Below, piece after piece: positions 62,316-64,000 of a DNA stretch of 64,000 bases (positions within the stretch are counted from its first letter, which is position 1; every line of letters starts with the position of its first letter). This DNA comes from an uncultured delta proteobacterium (GTDB lineage: Bacteria; Desulfobacterota; Desulfobulbia; Desulfobulbales; Desulfocapsaceae). The notes beneath the pieces were generated by a model. That model saw only the letters and a list, made by a program, of their open reading frames with translations, did no database searches and was not told the origin of the DNA. Where the stretch lies: assembly GCA_903875445.1 (NCBI GenBank), contig CAIQWD010000085.1, positions 22,968 through 86,967 of the forward strand, read 5' to 3'. Made by a program: the position numbers and the translations under genes.

Positions 62316-62639
62316 TCATTTTGCACTTTTCAGGAAAGCATAGATGTCAGCTGCGTCCTGCTCGGAGAGTTTCGACTCGGGAAAAGGAGGCATTATCGGA
62401 GCATCTTTTTTTCTGAGCTTTCTGAAAAAGCTGCCGAATCCCATGTCTATGCCGGTAATATTGGGGCCGCGACCGCCATTGCCCTTCTCGCCATGGCAGG
62501 CAGTGCAGTTGTTCATCTTGTACCATTTTTGCCCGTTTTCGGCATTGCCGGCGGGGGTGGTGCCGCAGGCCGAAAGAGTCAAAAGAAAGAGAAAAGAAAT
62601 ACAGCAAGCGACAATTCCGGTGCGACTGGCAGGTTTCAT
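62316..62639 (-). CDS. Class I c-type cytochrome lipoprotein
   Basis: This 107-residue protein has a lipoprotein signal ending LTLSAC (residue about 23). One heme c site CTACHG sits inside a small cytochrome fold with GEKGNGGRGPNI and the axial-methionine region APIMPPFPESKLSEQD. It should be anchored outside the cytoplasm and carry electrons. The ATG at 62639 has AGGAGGG upstream. Confidence 0.9.
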   Translation of the reverse strand: MKPASRTGIVACCISFLFLLTLSACGTTPAGNAENGQKWYKMNNCTACHGEKGNGGRGPNITGIDMGFGSFFRKLRKKDAPIMPPFPESKLSEQDAADIYAFLKSAK

Positions 62640-62894
62640 GCGACCCTCCTTTATGACGAAACAATTGTTGTGAAACGAGTGTGGGTGAGTAATGGAGAAA
62701 CGTGTGGAATGGTAAAGAAGGAAGCGGTAAATGGCAAGTACATTTTTTGCTTTCAATGTGTAAAAAATGAGATCCGATCTGACAGATTATGTTTTTGAGT
62801 TTTGCTCATTTCTGACAGCCTAAAGGTCTGCACAGCTTTCAATGTCTGATTCGAAAGCATCAGTCCAAAGGAGCGGTTCGGAATGAAGCAGTTT

Positions 62895-63044
62895 TTACCA
62901 GTCCTTATGGGTAGATATTACTTGATACGGTGACTCGAACATAACAGGAATAAGCTCAATACCGACTCTATATGCTTCTATTGACATTGCCATCATTTCT
63001 ATCAAGTGAAACCTTTTGAAAGGTTTGGGTTCCACATTTTTCAA
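62895..63044 (-). CDS. Possible 49-residue protein downstream of the MFS remnant
   Basis: A TTG-led frame of 49 codons has GAGG and TAGG directly upstream. Its start lies six bases after the stop of the MFS remnant, a spacing typical of coupled genes. The product is protein-like (MAMSIEAYRVGIELIPVM in the middle) but unknown to me. It could be a genuine small gene that once followed the transporter, or another fragment. Confidence 0.35.
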   Translation of the reverse strand: MKNVEPKPFKRFHLIEMMAMSIEAYRVGIELIPVMFESPYQVISTHKDW

Positions 63045-63050
63045 CCTACC

Positions 63051-63331
63051 TCACGAAGAGGGTGTTGACAGGACACGACTTCCAACCGCAATTACCATAG
63101 CGACAATGATCAAAGTTGTTGCAACTGCGAACGTGACTCGCATGCCAGTGGCAACTGCCTCATAATGCGCTGTCATGATGGCGGTGTTATTGGCCGTCTG
63201 AAACAGCGAATAACAGCCAGTGATTACAGCGATTGGGACGATGTAGCCAAAAATGCCAAGCCTTGCCGGTATCAAGGATAGAATGGAGGAACCGGCCGCC
63301 ATTCCGATAAGCCCAATGATGGTTAACTGGG
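63051..63331 (-). pseudogene. C-terminal remnant of an MFS drug-transporter gene (DHA2/EmrB type)
   Basis: The minus-strand frame encodes hydrophobic helices typical of the end of a 14-TM MFS exporter: GYIVPIAVITGCYSLFQTAN with NNTAIMT, then EAVATGMRVTFAVATTL and a stop. In family members about 40 residues (the RGVISGMLN region) lie between NNTAVM and EAVATGM; they are missing here, so there is an internal deletion. The gene's first three quarters are absent because its 5' side runs directly into transposase sequence at about 63331. Confidence 0.65.
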
Positions 63332-64000
63332 CGCCGCAGGTGGTGGTCGCCTTGGCTGTTACCCGCGATGGAATTCCGGTACGGAGCTGGGTACTGCCCG
63401 GCAATACCGCCGATGTCACTACCGTAACCAAGGTTCGCACCGATCGTCGTGGCTGGAATCTCGGACGGGCGATGTTTGTTGCGGATGCGGGCATGAACTC
63501 GACGAACAACAGGGCTGAGTTGGCCAAGGCGTGTGGCAAGTACCTTTTGGCCTGCCGCATGGCCTCCATTGCCGAGATTAAGGGGGAGGTGCTCGGCAAA
63601 CGGGGTCCATACACCACCTTCAAGGATAACCTTCAGGCCAAGGAGGTTATCATCGACGACGGTGAAAGGCGGCGACGCTACATCCTTTGTTACAACCCCC
63701 AGGAAGCCGAGAGGCAGGCCAAACACCGACAGATGCTCGTCGAACACCTTGAGCTTGAACTCGCCAGCCACAAAGATCATTCGGCCAACGCCCAATGGGC
63801 CTAGATCTGCTTGCTTCCCGCCGCTTCAAACGCTATTTGCGAACCACCAAAGGTGGCCAACTGCATATCGACCGGAGAGCGGTGGCGGATGCCGCCAAAT
63901 ATGACGGCAAATGGGTCATCGAGACCAACGACGACACCATCAGTCTGGAAGACGCCGCCTGCGGCTACAAGAGCCTGATGGTCATCGAACGCTGCTTCCG
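63329..64000 (+). mobile_element. IS1634-like transposase fragment, 5'-truncated and frameshifted
   Basis: From about 63329 the plus strand encodes PQVVVALAVTRDGIPVRSW, then VADAGMNSTNNRAEL, typical of the DDE core of IS1634-group transposases. The first third of the protein is absent. At about 63799-63800 the frame breaks (stop TAG in the first frame), and the continuation, LDLLASRRFKRYL then WVIETNDDTISLEDAACGY, is in another frame; one missing base would restore it. The sequence runs off the window end. No terminal inverted repeat is visible on the left, as expected for a truncated copy. Confidence 0.75.

Overview
The window looks like a chromosomal segment from a sulfate-reducing (or sulfur-disproportionating) Desulfobacterota, probably of the Desulfobulbales. 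The main reason is a complete dsrMKJOP operon (17.4-22.6 kb). Supporting signs are an LPS-type outer membrane (lptD, lytic transglycosylases), a class II ribonucleotide reductase, a tetrapyrrole gene set suited to siroheme and heme, an NtrYX pair with DUF4390, and many two-component proteins. Almost all of it is core genome with intact, tightly packed genes. Only the last kilobase, and one spot near 30.6 kb, show gene decay.

Layout. 0-10 kb: the 3' end of a biotin-dependent pyruvate/oxaloacetate (de)carboxylase, a zinc-ribbon rhomboid protease, a SLOG-like unknown, cmoB-cmoA, a biotinyl-like protein beside a divergent biotin-protein ligase, and surA-like/rodZ-like/recO. 10-17 kb: a TlpA thioredoxin and a methyltransferase, then precorrin-2 dehydrogenase, ccsA, hemA and an unknown gene, then a Prc protease. 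17-23 kb: an RsbRD-like protein and dsrMKJOP with a strong terminator. 23-27 kb: a flavodoxin-like protein, pilD, pyrK-pyrD and aroA. 27-34 kb: a three-gene CsgG/FlgT-like exported operon, a decayed SAM hydroxide adenosyltransferase, and a DHH phosphoesterase operon with mltB- and mltA-type transglycosylases. 34-45 kb: lptD, an N-terminally extended RNase E/G, tRNA-Arg(ACG), a PKD/beta-barrel protein, a FlK-like thioesterase, nrdJ and a SEC-C protein. 45-54 kb: DUF4390-ntrY-ntrX-hemB, a NifX-like protein, a DUF134 regulator and prfC. 54-62 kb: rmlB-rmlC, a hybrid kinase, an HDOD-GAF kinase, a YcdX-like PHP hydrolase, icd, a DUF2231 protein and a c-type cytochrome lipoprotein. 62.9-64 kb: a tiny ORF, a truncated MFS transporter remnant, and a truncated, frameshifted IS1634-like transposase running off the edge.

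Functional links. hemA, hemB and precorrin-2 dehydrogenase make the siroheme and heme that Dsr enzymes and cytochromes need. CcsA attaches heme to c-type cytochromes such as DsrJ. DsrMKJOP passes electrons between the quinone pool/periplasm and the cytoplasmic sulfite-reduction machinery. LptD, SurA-like, MltA, MltB, the CsgG-like operon and the beta-barrel protein are all envelope functions. No CRISPR array, rRNA operon, prophage or obvious defence island is present. The best candidates for undescribed biology are the CsgG/FlgT-like trio (27.4-30.4 kb), the lysine-less biotinyl-like protein with its divergent ligase (5.0-6.6 kb), the RsbRD-like protein in front of dsrM, and the unknown gene overlapping hemA.
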